A program made the position numbers and the translations under genes. Source: an uncultured Bacteroidota bacterium (GTDB lineage Bacteria; Bacteroidota; Bacteroidia; Chitinophagales; Saprospiraceae). From it: DNA of 41,253 nt. Where the stretch lies: positions 1 to 41,253 of the forward strand of contig CALMBD010000014.1 in the NCBI GenBank assembly GCA_937861115.1. The letters are read 5' to 3'. Under the pieces are notes generated by a model. The model searched no databases. It saw only the letters and a program-made list of their open reading frames with translations, and was not told the DNA's origin. Below are positions 8,232 through 15,931 of this stretch, piece after piece (the first letter of the stretch is position 1; each line of letters starts with the position of its first letter).

Positions 8232-8954
8232 ATGGAAATCATTCCTTCTTTCGACCTGCTTGACGGGAAATTAGTCCGGCTACGCCAGGGCGACTTCGAA
8301 CAAAAGACCGAATATTCGGCCAGTCCACTCGAACTGGCCTTCGAACTCGAACAGGCCGGCATCCGCCGCCTGCACATGGTTGATCTCGATGGCGCGCGTA
8401 CGGGCCGGCCCGCCAATCTGCACATTTTGGCGGAGGTAGCCGCACGCACCCACCTTCAAATCGATTATGGCGGGGGGCTGCGTTCCATCCCTTCGCTCAA
8501 GCAGGTATGGGATGCCGGGGCCATGCTGTTCTCTGTGGGCAGCGTCGCCGTATTGGCGCAGGATGAGTTCAGCGCCTGGGTGGAAAAATTCGGCCCTGAC
8601 CGTTTTCTCGTCGGCGCCGACGTACGCGACCGTCAAATGGCCGTGCACGGCTGGAAGGAGCAGACCACGGTGTCGCTGTTCGATTTCCTGCGGAAGATGG
8701 AAAGTCTGGGGATCAGCCAGATTTCGGTGACGGATATTGAGCGCGACGGTGAGTTGTCGGGCCCCGCCTCAACACTTTACCGCGATATCCTGGCCGAGTT
8801 TCCGGGTCTGCAACTGGTCGCCAGCGGCGGCATCAGCAGCATTGCCGACCTGGAGGAACTGACCGCGATCGGTTGTGCCGGAGCAATTGTCGGCAAGGCC
8901 TTTTTCGAGGGTAAAATCCCCCTGCAGTATTTCCGGGTTTTTTCAAAAGTATAG
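8232..8954 (+). CDS. hisA: ProFAR isomerase
   Basis: 1-(5-phosphoribosyl)-5-[(5-phosphoribosylamino)methylideneamino]imidazole-4-carboxamide isomerase, a (beta/alpha)8 barrel of 240 residues. The general acid/base Asp residues are seen in [15 protein letters not shown] and in [13 protein letters not shown]. The phosphate-binding loops are DYGGGLRS and [13 protein letters not shown]. The gap of 36 nt after hisH is the longest inside the operon and is AT-rich, but I see no promoter or terminator in it. Confidence 0.95.
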   Translation: MEIIPSFDLLDGKLVRLRQGDFEQKTEYSASPLELAFELEQAGIRRLHMVDLDGARTGRPANLHILAEVAARTHLQIDYGGGLRSIPSLKQVWDAGAMLFSVGSVAVLAQDEFSAWVEKFGPDRFLVGADVRDRQMAVHGWKEQTTVSLFDFLRKMESLGISQISVTDIERDGELSGPASTLYRDILAEFPGLQLVASGGISSIADLEELTAIGCAGAIVGKAFFEGKIPLQYFRVFSKV

Positions 8955-8979
8955 CGAACGGGGCGCCCGGACAACAGTT

Positions 8980-9780
8980 ATGCTTGCAAAACGCATTATT
9001 CCCTGCCTCGACATCAAGGACGGGCAGACCGTGAAGGGCATCCGTTTTGCCCGGTTGCGGCAGGCCGGCGACCCTGTCGAACTGGCCGCCGCCTATGCCC
9101 GCCGTGGCGCCGACGAGTTGGTATTTCTCGACATCGCTGCCACGCAGGAGGGCAGGTCCACCTTCACGGCGCTGGTGCGCCGGATCGCGGCGGTGCTCGA
9201 CCTGCCGTTCACCGTGGGAGGGGGAATCAGTTCGGTAGCCCAGGTAGAAACGCTGCTGCAGGCGGGCGCCGACAAGGTGAGCGTTAATTCGGCAGCGGCC
9301 CGCCGCCCCGACCTGATCGACGACCTGGCGCGCACGTTCGGCAGCCAGTGCGTCGTGGTCGCCGTCGACGCGCACCTGCATCACGACGGCGAATGGTACG
9401 TCAGCCTCAACGGCGGCAGCATTCCGACCGAACGCCGCGCCTTTGATTGGGCGGTGGAGGTCGCAGGGCGCGGCGCCGGGGAAATTTTACTCACTTCCAT
9501 GGAGCATGACGGCACCAAGAGCGGTTTTGCGCTGGATTTTACCCGCGCGGTATCGGAAGCCGTGCCCATCCCCGTCATTGCTTCCGGTGGCGCGGGTGCA
9601 AAACAGCATTTTCTCGACGTTTTTACCCTGGGGAAAGCCGATGCCGCGCTGGCCGCCAGTGTCTTTCACTTCGGGGAAATCGACATTCCCGATCTTAAAC
9701 AATACCTGCACGACAATGGAATTTCAGTTCGATTACAGCGCGATAAAGCCCCAGCCTCCGGAGCGGACGGTCAACTTTGA
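8980..9780 (+). CDS. hisF: Imidazole glycerol phosphate synthase, cyclase subunit
   Basis: The (beta/alpha)8 barrel partner of HisH, which makes imidazole glycerol phosphate and AICAR. The start is set at the ATG at 8980 ([15 protein letters not shown]), although the frame is open upstream. Catalytic Asp11 (CLDIKDG) and the second Asp (VVAVDAH) are present, as are the phosphate loops [10 protein letters not shown] and [17 protein letters not shown]. At 266 residues it is 8-15 residues longer than usual. The extra tail [14 protein letters not shown] is encoded in the part that overlaps the start of hisIE. Confidence 0.95.
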   Translation: MLAKRIIPCLDIKDGQTVKGIRFARLRQAGDPVELAAAYARRGADELVFLDIAATQEGRSTFTALVRRIAAVLDLPFTVGGGISSVAQVETLLQAGADKVSVNSAAARRPDLIDDLARTFGSQCVVVAVDAHLHHDGEWYVSLNGGSIPTERRAFDWAVEVAGRGAGEILLTSMEHDGTKSGFALDFTRAVSEAVPIPVIASGGAGAKQHFLDVFTLGKADAALAASVFHFGEIDIPDLKQYLHDNGISVRLQRDKAPASGADGQL

Positions 9781-10360
9781 TAAAATGGCCGACGGCCTCG
9801 TGACTGCCGTCGTGCAGGACCATCATACGGCGGTGGTGCTGATGCTCGGTTATATGAATGCCGAAGCGTACGCCAAAACGCTCGAAACGGGCTATGTGAC
9901 CTTTTTCAGTCGCTCGAAGCAGCGCTTGTGGATGAAAGGGGAATCTTCAGGTCATGTCCTGCGGGTGCGATCGCTGCGGATCGACTGCGACGGCGATGCT
10001 ATTTTGCTCAAGGCAGAGCCTGCCGGACCGGTTTGTCACACCGGCGACGATACTTGCTGGGGGGAAAGCAACAATTCGGCGTGCTTTTTGAAAGTATTGG
10101 AACATATCATCGGCGATCGGAAGGAAGCCCGGCCGGAAGGCTCGTACACGGTGCAGTTGTTCGATGCCGGTATCGCTAAAATTGCCCAAAAAGTGGGGGA
10201 GGAGGCGGTAGAAACGGTGATCGAGGCACTTGGCGACAACCGCGAACGAATGCTAGATGAAAGCGCCGACCTGTTGTATCACCTGCTGGTACTGCTGGCT
10301 GCAAAAAACATCCGGCTGGAAGAAGTAGAAAACATACTAAAAAATCGTCACGTAAAATAA
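9716..10360 (+). CDS. hisIE: Phosphoribosyl-AMP cyclohydrolase / phosphoribosyl-ATP pyrophosphatase
   Basis: The 214-residue fusion catalyses the second and third steps. Residues of about 20-125 are the HisI part: [40 protein letters not shown], and the zinc and magnesium site [27 protein letters not shown]. Residues from about 130 to 214 are the all-alpha HisE part: [16 protein letters not shown] and [18 protein letters not shown]. The ATG at 9716 is chosen because residues just before the next ATG (9785), reading [10 protein letters not shown], align with the usual family N-terminus. This makes the gene overlap hisF by 65 nt. It is the last gene of the operon; no clear terminator follows. 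Confidence 0.94.
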   Translation: MEFQFDYSAIKPQPPERTVNFDKMADGLVTAVVQDHHTAVVLMLGYMNAEAYAKTLETGYVTFFSRSKQRLWMKGESSGHVLRVRSLRIDCDGDAILLKAEPAGPVCHTGDDTCWGESNNSACFLKVLEHIIGDRKEARPEGSYTVQLFDAGIAKIAQKVGEEAVETVIEALGDNRERMLDESADLLYHLLVLLAAKNIRLEEVENILKNRHVK

Positions 10361-10548
10361 TAATTCTGAAGCATCGTTAAATTCGTCTTTGAATCAGATG
10401 ATGATTCCGAAAATTAACTATAAAGTCCTTAAATATTCTTTTGTCTCCCGTCTTGCGGCATCAACGAACAACAACCAGGATTGCGTATCGAATAATTTTA
10501 CCCAACAAGTATTCACAACATTTTCATCAACTTATCATCCGCATTCCT

Positions 10549-11214
10549 ATGAACTTTAAGACGTTGTTCGTCGCCGCCTTGCTGACGGCCGCTACCGCCA
10601 CTATTTCCGCTCAGGCCCGCTACCAGATGGGTTTTACCTTTGGCAGCAATTATTCCTCGCTCCGTTCCGACCTTTTCACCACCTCCTCCGGCCGACTCGG
10701 GTTTGCCGCAGGTTGCTCCTTTGTGATCGGTTTGGGCGACCAGTTTGAACTGAACCCCGAAATCGTTTTCACGCAAAAGGGCGCCAGCGCCCAGGCTGCG
10801 TACTTCCTTCCCGAAGAAAAAGCAGATATCCGCACCTACCAGTATTTCTACAACACCTTTGAAGCGGGTGTTTTTGCCGGGTACAAACCCGTGGCCGATG
10901 TTCCGTTTCAGGTACAGGCCGGCGGTTTTTTCGGCACACACTTCAACAACCTCGACCGGAACAACACCGAGCTGTATGTCGGTGATTATGAAGACATCAA
11001 CAACGCCACCCGCGCGGCCGACCTCAACGAAGCCTTTACGGGCGTCGACTTTGGTCCTGCCGTAGGCCTCAGCGCCGGCGACGGCCGTTTCCGCGCCAAC
11101 TTCCGCTACTACATGGGCGCCCGCAACCTGTACAACAACGTGTACGGAGCAAACGACGGCCGCTACATCCGCACCAATTCGCTGCGCTTTACGCTGACGT
11201 ATTTCCTGCAATAG
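10549..11214 (+). CDS. Outer-membrane beta-barrel protein
   Basis: The product has 221 residues from the ATG at 10549, where the signal peptide MNFKTLFVAALLTAATATISAQA begins. The rest is a series of alternating amphipathic strands: QMGFTFGSNYSS, LGFAAGCSFVIGL, FELNPEIVFTQKG, FEAGVFAGYKP, FQVQAGGFFGTH. The end is an aromatic-terminated strand (SLRFTLTYFLQ). This is the pattern of the PorT/OmpW-like outer-membrane barrels that are abundant in Bacteroidota. It follows the his operon by about 190 nt and is likely a separate unit. A weak -7-like box (TTCTTTTG) is at 10436-10443. Its function is unknown. Confidence 0.85.
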   Translation: MNFKTLFVAALLTAATATISAQARYQMGFTFGSNYSSLRSDLFTTSSGRLGFAAGCSFVIGLGDQFELNPEIVFTQKGASAQAAYFLPEEKADIRTYQYFYNTFEAGVFAGYKPVADVPFQVQAGGFFGTHFNNLDRNNTELYVGDYEDINNATRAADLNEAFTGVDFGPAVGLSAGDGRFRANFRYYMGARNLYNNVYGANDGRYIRTNSLRFTLTYFLQ

Positions 11215-11223
11215 AAGGTTTCG

Positions 11224-11310
11224 CGCAGATCGACGCTGAAAAACGACGCGGATTCTCGCTGATGGCAGTAATCCGCGCACTTCTGTGAGGTTTTTCAGCG
11301 TCGATCTGCG
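11224..11310. repeat. Nested inverted repeat (21-bp outer arms)
   Basis: The arms at 11224-11244 and 11290-11310 are perfectly complementary over 21 bp (CGCAGATCGACGCTGAAAAA plus one more pair). Inside lies a second stem, CGCGGATT at 11247-11254 with AATCCGCG at 11270-11277. It begins 10 nt after the outer-membrane protein's stop. It may terminate transcription there or be a dispersed intergenic repeat. Confidence 0.8.
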
Positions 11311-11354
11311 GGAAATACCCTGCGAAGAAGCATTTCAGGTTGCCGCACATGTAC

Positions 11355-11530
11355 CCCGGAATGGTATTCCGGGATCAAATTACTGTGCCTTGTATCCCGG
11401 AATGGTATTCCGGGGCATGTACTACCATTCAAGGGCGCGGAATACCATTCCGCGATACAGTTCTGCTCGGGAGCGCGGAATGCCATTCCGCGATACAGTT
11501 CTGCTTGGGGGCGCGGAATACCATTCTGCG
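11355..11530. repeat. Cluster of five 19-bp palindromes (REP/BIME-like)
   Basis: Units at 11355-11373 and 11396-11414 have the core GGAATGGTATTCC flanked by CCC/GGG. Units at 11436-11454, 11474-11492 and 11512-11530 have the reverse-complement core GGAATACCATTCC (one G and one T variant) flanked by CGC/GCG. The last three repeat with a period of exactly 38 nt and share the spacer GATACAGTTCTGCT. The cluster therefore consists of two units facing three units. It lies between convergent genes, as REP/BIME elements do in other bacteria. Confidence 0.8.
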
Positions 11531-11564
11531 ATACCATTCGGTGATAGCCAGTGGGAAAATATGC

Positions 11565-12692
11565 TTAATTCCGCTTTGCCCAGACTTCCTTCAGCCGCAA
11601 AAACGGCTTTTCCAGAAATGCCCAACTCAGGCGCGCCAGCAGGTAGGTACCTGTAAAGGCCAGCAGGGAATAGATACCCTGACCGATAACGGGCGGGAGC
11701 CCGCTGTCGATCAGGTAGTAGCCGAAGGCATTTTTCCATTGAAACTCGAACATCTGGTGAAATACGTACATGCCGTAACTGTAGTGGCCGAGGTGCCGCA
11801 ACAGTCGGGTTTCGCAGATACGCCTGACCAGCGCCTTCGGGTCGGTGTTGAGCGACAGATACATTAGCGAGGCAAAAAACAGTGCGGAGAGGGTGTAGAG
11901 CCGCATTTCGTTGCCGTGCAGGAATATCTGGATGATCTGCCAGCCCGTCCAGCACAGCGTGATCCGGGCGATCCATTTGTTGAAAGGGATAAAACTGTGC
12001 AGGTCCAGCCGTAAAAAGACGGCCAGAAAACTGCCTGCTGCGAGTCCGTCCATCCTGGTGAACGGCAGCACGTAGGTCGCCACCGAATTTACCCCCTGGT
12101 CGCCCGCCACCCAGAACCGCAGCGGCGTGCTGATGAGAACCAGTGCCGCGCAAAGCAGGATCAGCCGCCGCATCGGCAGCCAGCGCACGATAAAAGGCCA
12201 GAGAATGTAAAATTGTTCCTCTACTGCCAGCGACCACAAGTGATTGAGATTGAATACGTTGCTGTGCGATAACCAGGTGTTTTTCAGCGACATCGCGATA
12301 TTGGGCGTGAAGGTGAAAAACCACACAAATGAGTCGTATCCGTGCAGGCGTTCGGGCGTTTTTTCAATAAACAGCACCGTAAGCCAGGTGACCGTTACGA
12401 CAAAGAAGTAGAGCGGGAAAATGCGCAATACCCGGCGCTTGTAGAAGGAACTCCAGTAGTTCTCACTATCCTTTGTATCGATCAAAATGCCTGTAATAAG
12501 AAACCCCGACAGCACGAAAAACATGTCTACACCCAGCCAGCCGGATTTCGCCAGTTCGTAGTACGGCCCGTCGGGCCAAAAGGCGCGCAGGGTAAAATGG
12601 CTGAACAGCACCAGTACCACGGCTATGCCCCGCACCCCGTCGAGGGCCGGTATTTTCCCCCTGAAAAAATCGCTGGTTCGGGTATCTGACAT
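11565..12692 (-). CDS. Acyltransferase family 3 membrane protein
   Basis: The 375-residue protein has about ten hydrophobic segments and the family motifs IPALDGVRGIAVVLVLFSHF (with the catalytic-type His), GWLGVDMFFVLSGFLITGIL and YKRRVLRIFPLYFF. LNHLWSLAVEEQFYILWP is also typical. Members of this family (OafA-like) O-acetylate or otherwise acylate surface polysaccharides, peptidoglycan or lipids at the inner membrane. The substrate here is unknown. It begins 6 nt after the end of the adaptor gene upstream on the same strand, so the two are probably co-transcribed. Confidence 0.9.
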   Translation of the reverse strand: MSDTRTSDFFRGKIPALDGVRGIAVVLVLFSHFTLRAFWPDGPYYELAKSGWLGVDMFFVLSGFLITGILIDTKDSENYWSSFYKRRVLRIFPLYFFVVTVTWLTVLFIEKTPERLHGYDSFVWFFTFTPNIAMSLKNTWLSHSNVFNLNHLWSLAVEEQFYILWPFIVRWLPMRRLILLCAALVLISTPLRFWVAGDQGVNSVATYVLPFTRMDGLAAGSFLAVFLRLDLHSFIPFNKWIARITLCWTGWQIIQIFLHGNEMRLYTLSALFFASLMYLSLNTDPKALVRRICETRLLRHLGHYSYGMYVFHQMFEFQWKNAFGYYLIDSGLPPVIGQGIYSLLAFTGTYLLARLSWAFLEKPFLRLKEVWAKRN

Positions 12693-12698
12693 AAGTCG

Positions 12699-13763
12699 TT
12701 AGTTCGTCGACGTCACCTGTACGCGCGCGCCGTCGGATAGGTTCATCTGGCCGGTCACTACCACTTTTTCACCTTCCTGCAAGCCGGAGATCACTTCAAT
12801 CATCTCTCCAAAGGCGCCTCCCAGCACTACAGAGCGCAGGACGGCCAGTGAATCCTGCACCACGTACACCTTTGCATCCTGCAAACTGCCTGCTATGGCT
12901 TTTCTGGGCAGGACCAATCCCTTTCGGTTGGCATCGAACGTAAAAGAGGCCTGTGCGTGCATACCGGCGCGCAGGGGTGTTTTTTTCGGGTTGATCACCT
13001 CAATCTCTACGTCGTAGGTAAAGGCATTGTCGGCCCGCAGGCCGATGTTCGTCACTTTTCCCGGGATAGTGACACCGGGATACACATCGGCAGTCACGCT
13101 TACGCTCTGGCCTTTTTTGAGTTTCAGTACATCGCGTTCGGTGACCTTGACCATGAGGAACAGTTTTTCCAGGTTGGTGATTTGCGCAACCTGGATACCC
13201 GGGCCGATGACGCTTCCGCGTTCGATAAAGCGAAAGCCCAGCGCTCCGGTCATGGGCGCCTTGATGCTGGTGTTGGCGATCTGTTTTTTGAGCCCTTTTT
13301 CCTTTGCTTCGGCGGCAAGTATGCCCAGTTCCACGTCTTCGATCTTGTTTTTGGGTGCTGCATCCCCTTCAATGAGGTTGGTGAGGCGGTCCTGATCTTT
13401 TTTGAGTTTGGCCAGGTTGGCTTGCGTCGCTTCGAGTTCGATACGCAGCACCTCGTCGTCTACCTTGGCGATCAGGTCGCCTTCATTTACCCATTCGCCC
13501 TTGTTTTTGTACACCTCCACGACGCGGCCCGCCGTCTCTGAAATCACGAACATTTCCTTGGCGGGCAAAAAAATGCCGTTGGCCTCAAGGTGATTGGCCA
13601 GCGTTTCGAGTTGTACCGCCGTCACCTCCACGGGTACGTAGGCGCGTGTAACGTCGCTGAGTTTGGTCTCCTCAGCCAGTTGTTGTTTATTGGTGTAAAG
13701 TTTCCATGCGACGAAAGCCACGCACAGGAACAGAAAGAGCCAGAGATAGGTACGTTTGTGCAA
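12699..13763 (-). CDS. RND efflux periplasmic adaptor (membrane fusion protein)
   Basis: The product has about 354 residues if translation starts at TTG 13763 (protein HKRTYLWLFLFLCVAFVAWK, a membrane anchor). The frame is open to 13922, but that extension lacks ATG and reads like non-coding sequence. Family features are the biotinyl-like half-motifs (ISETAGRVVEVYKNKGEWVNEGDLIAKVDD, given here in part), a coiled-coil hairpin (EATQANLAKLKKDQDRL ... ILAAEAKEKGLKKQIA), then IKAPMTGALGFRFIERGSVI. The C-terminal beta domains include KVTERDVLKLKKGQSV and GLQEGEKVVVTGQMNLSDG. Adaptors join an inner-membrane RND pump to an outer-membrane channel. Neither partner is encoded here; the next gene is an acyltransferase. 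The start codon is uncertain. Confidence 0.88.
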   Translation of the reverse strand: MHKRTYLWLFLFLCVAFVAWKLYTNKQQLAEETKLSDVTRAYVPVEVTAVQLETLANHLEANGIFLPAKEMFVISETAGRVVEVYKNKGEWVNEGDLIAKVDDEVLRIELEATQANLAKLKKDQDRLTNLIEGDAAPKNKIEDVELGILAAEAKEKGLKKQIANTSIKAPMTGALGFRFIERGSVIGPGIQVAQITNLEKLFLMVKVTERDVLKLKKGQSVSVTADVYPGVTIPGKVTNIGLRADNAFTYDVEIEVINPKKTPLRAGMHAQASFTFDANRKGLVLPRKAIAGSLQDAKVYVVQDSLAVLRSVVLGGAFGEMIEVISGLQEGEKVVVTGQMNLSDGARVQVTSTN

Positions 13764-13873
13764 GTGAATCGATATTGGTAAAGAAAACAGGGTGGTCGCT
13801 GTGTTGTTTGGCCTTCCTTTCCTGCTTTCAAATGTAAAATCAAGATGCAAAACTACACAAAGCGCGCGCAGTT

Positions 13874-13905
13874 TTTGAACAGCCTTGTCCGGCAGCCTAT
13901 CTTTG
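13874..13905 (+). promoter_or_regulatory. Promoter of the TrpF-like gene
   Basis: TTTG at 13874-13877, 20 nt spacer, TATCTTTG at 13898-13905: a full Bacteroidota consensus match. The start of transcription is expected near 13911, giving an untranslated leader of about 30 nt before ATG 13943. Confidence 0.8.
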
Positions 13906-13942
13906 CCGGTATTCGTCGACAAAATGTTCCGAGCGCACCATC

Positions 13943-14542
13943 ATGGTCATAAAAGCATCCCGTATTACCAATCTCACCGATGCCCGCTACTTTGCAGCCA
14001 GGGAAGTTGATTTCCTGGGTTTTAACCTCGAAGAGGGCACGGCTTCGTACCTCGATCCCGTGTATGTGAAGGCCATCCGGGAATGGGTGGAGGGCCCGGG
14101 GATCGTCGGTGAGTTTTCACGCGAACCCGTTTCGGTGGTGCGTGAAGCGGCGGCGTTTTACGGGCTCGACGCCGTGCAGGTCACGGAGGCTTATGCCGAT
14201 CAACTGGCTGCGCTCGAGGGACTTACCGTTATCATGACCCTGGAATCCGGACACGACACCGGATCGATACTGCGCCTGCTGGAGGCGGCAAAGCCGTTTG
14301 TCGCGTGGTTTCTGGTGGGGTTCGGCAGCGCCGTCCTGACGGCTGAAGAGACCGACTTTTGGTCGAAGTGCTGCAAAACATATCCTGTATTGATCGAAAC
14401 GGAAGCCACCGCAGGCGAGGTGCCGGAACTGGTCCGCGCACTCGGCGCTGCTGGTCTGAGTCTGGCCGGTGGCGAAGAGGAACAGGTAGGGGTAAAATCC
14501 TTCGACGATATCGAAGAGATTTTTGAAGCGCTGGGGCGGTGA
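13943..14542 (+). CDS. TrpF-like protein lacking catalytic residues
   Basis: The 199-residue protein keeps the outline of phosphoribosylanthranilate isomerase: MVIKASRITNLTDARYFAA aligns with the N-terminal strand of TrpF, FLGFNL with the second strand, GLDAVQVTEAY with the 'AVQLHG' strand. FDDIEEIFEAL aligns with the last helix. The catalytic Cys of TrpF (in K-I-C-G) is replaced by Ala/Ser-type residues (KASR). The catalytic Asp strand is replaced by AWFLVGFGS. The phosphate-binding loops are also eroded. It is not in a trp operon and has its own promoter. It is best described as a TrpF-fold homologue, possibly a pseudoenzyme, rather than a working TrpF. An annotation pipeline would probably call it TrpF. 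Confidence 0.75.
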   Translation: MVIKASRITNLTDARYFAAREVDFLGFNLEEGTASYLDPVYVKAIREWVEGPGIVGEFSREPVSVVREAAAFYGLDAVQVTEAYADQLAALEGLTVIMTLESGHDTGSILRLLEAAKPFVAWFLVGFGSAVLTAEETDFWSKCCKTYPVLIETEATAGEVPELVRALGAAGLSLAGGEEEQVGVKSFDDIEEIFEALGR

Positions 14543-14545
14543 TGG

Positions 14546-15931
14546 TTACCAATAGTAGCGTTGCAGTATGGCGACCGCCATGGCGCTATTCCCCAGGAGC
14601 AAGACGAGCAGTGCAGCCATCCGTATTTCCCGCCTGAAACGCTGTAAAAGGTCATTTGCCACGGCCAATGCGACCAGCGGGGCAACAGGTACGAAATACC
14701 GCCCCTGAAAGTTGGTCACTTCCCCGGCGCCCACGGGACACCAGATGGCATACATGGTAAATGCGAACATGCCCGTAAACAAGAGTACCGCAGAGGCAGC
14801 CAGCCACCGCAACCTTTGCTCCACCCGGTACTGTTCGCTGGACAGCACTGCCGCGAGGGCCAGCCACAGCAGGGCCAGCCATACCGGCCCCAGGTAATTC
14901 TTTTCCCATCCGAATTTTCCGGTGAAATGCGCCGCAGTCGAGGGCAGCGACCTGACGAGGGAGATCGCAGCCGTTTGAATAAAATATATCGGGTTGTCGC
15001 ACACAAATGCCATCTGCCGGGCGGGATCGACGCCCTCGTTCAGGGTTTGGGCATCGCGGAAGGCGGGATTGTACGCGTCGTAGGGTATAAACCACTTGCC
15101 TGCCAGGCTGCCCCAGCAGAGCGCCCCTGCCAGACCTATCACTGTCAGTAAGCCCGATGCGCGGGCGCTGGTTTTTGGCAAAAAACGCATGATCACGATT
15201 GGTACGACGATCAGTTTATTAATACAGGCGGCGAGAAACGCGGCACATTGCTTCAGGTAAAAAAGAACGGATGGCGGCTTCTGCTCTGCTACAGTGTTTA
15301 AAAACGCCGCTACCAGCCACCAGCACAGACCGTTGGTAACGACATCAGCATTGGCAGAGGCCGCGATGACCAGCGAAGCGGGCAGCAGCGCCAGCAGGGC
15401 CAGACTGTCGCGCAGAAACGGCATCAACCGAAGGGCAGAATAAACCAGCAACAGCCATACGAGGAGGTTGGCCATCCTTGCTCCGTACAGCATTTGGAGC
15501 GGTGAAGCGCCGAGCGGGCGCAGGAGTGCCATAGCGCCTGCCTGCGGCAGATAGGCGGTCGGCGCATAAACAGCCGTGTTGGGGAAGTCGGTGAACCGGC
15601 GCGTCCCGTCATTCAGCGGTGTGTACAGGTTCTTGAAGATCAGTTCCCTGTCGAGTCTTGCCTGTCCGTTCATTTTCAGGTAGGCAAAGGCATCGCACAC
15701 CTCCCAGAGCGATACCGGGAGTGTCCCGCCGAGCCGTCGATCAGCGGTTTCCGGGAAAAATACGCCTTCACTCACCTGATAGGCCCGCAGGAAATGATTG
15801 GGCTCGTCGGGCGATTGAAAGGGCGGCGTGATCAGGGCAAATATGCTGCCGAACAGAAGGGCTGCACTGACCCAGATCACCGCTGTTTCCGGAGCCTTCA
15901 CCGGGTTATTACAAATTTCTGCTGCCCCCAT
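14546..15931 (-). CDS. DUF2142 polytopic membrane protein
   Basis: The 461-residue protein has about ten to twelve transmembrane segments. The N-terminal periplasmic motif TPPFQSPDEPNHFLRAY is characteristic of DUF2142, a GT-C-like family often found near surface-polysaccharide genes. Further features are the NTAVYAPTAYLPQA segment, ASANADVVTNGLCW, a large outer loop with FIPYDAYNPAF, and the C-terminal NFQGRYFVPVAPLVAL. The family resembles membrane glycosyltransferases, but the activity is not established. The start at 15931 overlaps the upstream gene's end by 34 nt. A GTG at 15880 would give a 444-residue protein with no overlap. Confidence 0.85.
   Translation of the reverse strand: MGAAEICNNPVKAPETAVIWVSAALLFGSIFALITPPFQSPDEPNHFLRAYQVSEGVFFPETADRRLGGTLPVSLWEVCDAFAYLKMNGQARLDRELIFKNLYTPLNDGTRRFTDFPNTAVYAPTAYLPQAGAMALLRPLGASPLQMLYGARMANLLVWLLLVYSALRLMPFLRDSLALLALLPASLVIAASANADVVTNGLCWWLVAAFLNTVAEQKPPSVLFYLKQCAAFLAACINKLIVVPIVIMRFLPKTSARASGLLTVIGLAGALCWGSLAGKWFIPYDAYNPAFRDAQTLNEGVDPARQMAFVCDNPIYFIQTAAISLVRSLPSTAAHFTGKFGWEKNYLGPVWLALLWLALAAVLSSEQYRVEQRLRWLAASAVLLFTGMFAFTMYAIWCPVGAGEVTNFQGRYFVPVAPLVALAVANDLLQRFRREIRMAALLVLLLGNSAMAVAILQRYYW

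Noticed and set aside
10441-10548. Upstream extension of the outer-membrane protein frame starting at TTG
   Set aside because: The signal peptide starts at ATG 10549. The extension (HQRTTTRIAYRIILPNK) is not signal-like and overlaps a possible promoter.
11355-11530. Possible CRISPR array
   Set aside because: The units are palindromes in both orientations with nearly identical spacers, and no cas gene is near. A REP/BIME-like cluster explains them better.
13924-14010. Short frame MFRAHHHGHKSIPYY with four His codons at the start of the TrpF-like gene
   Set aside because: It overlaps the coding sequence in another frame, has no terminator after it, and the downstream gene is not a his gene. 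The His codons are probably a by-product of the TrpF-like start region.
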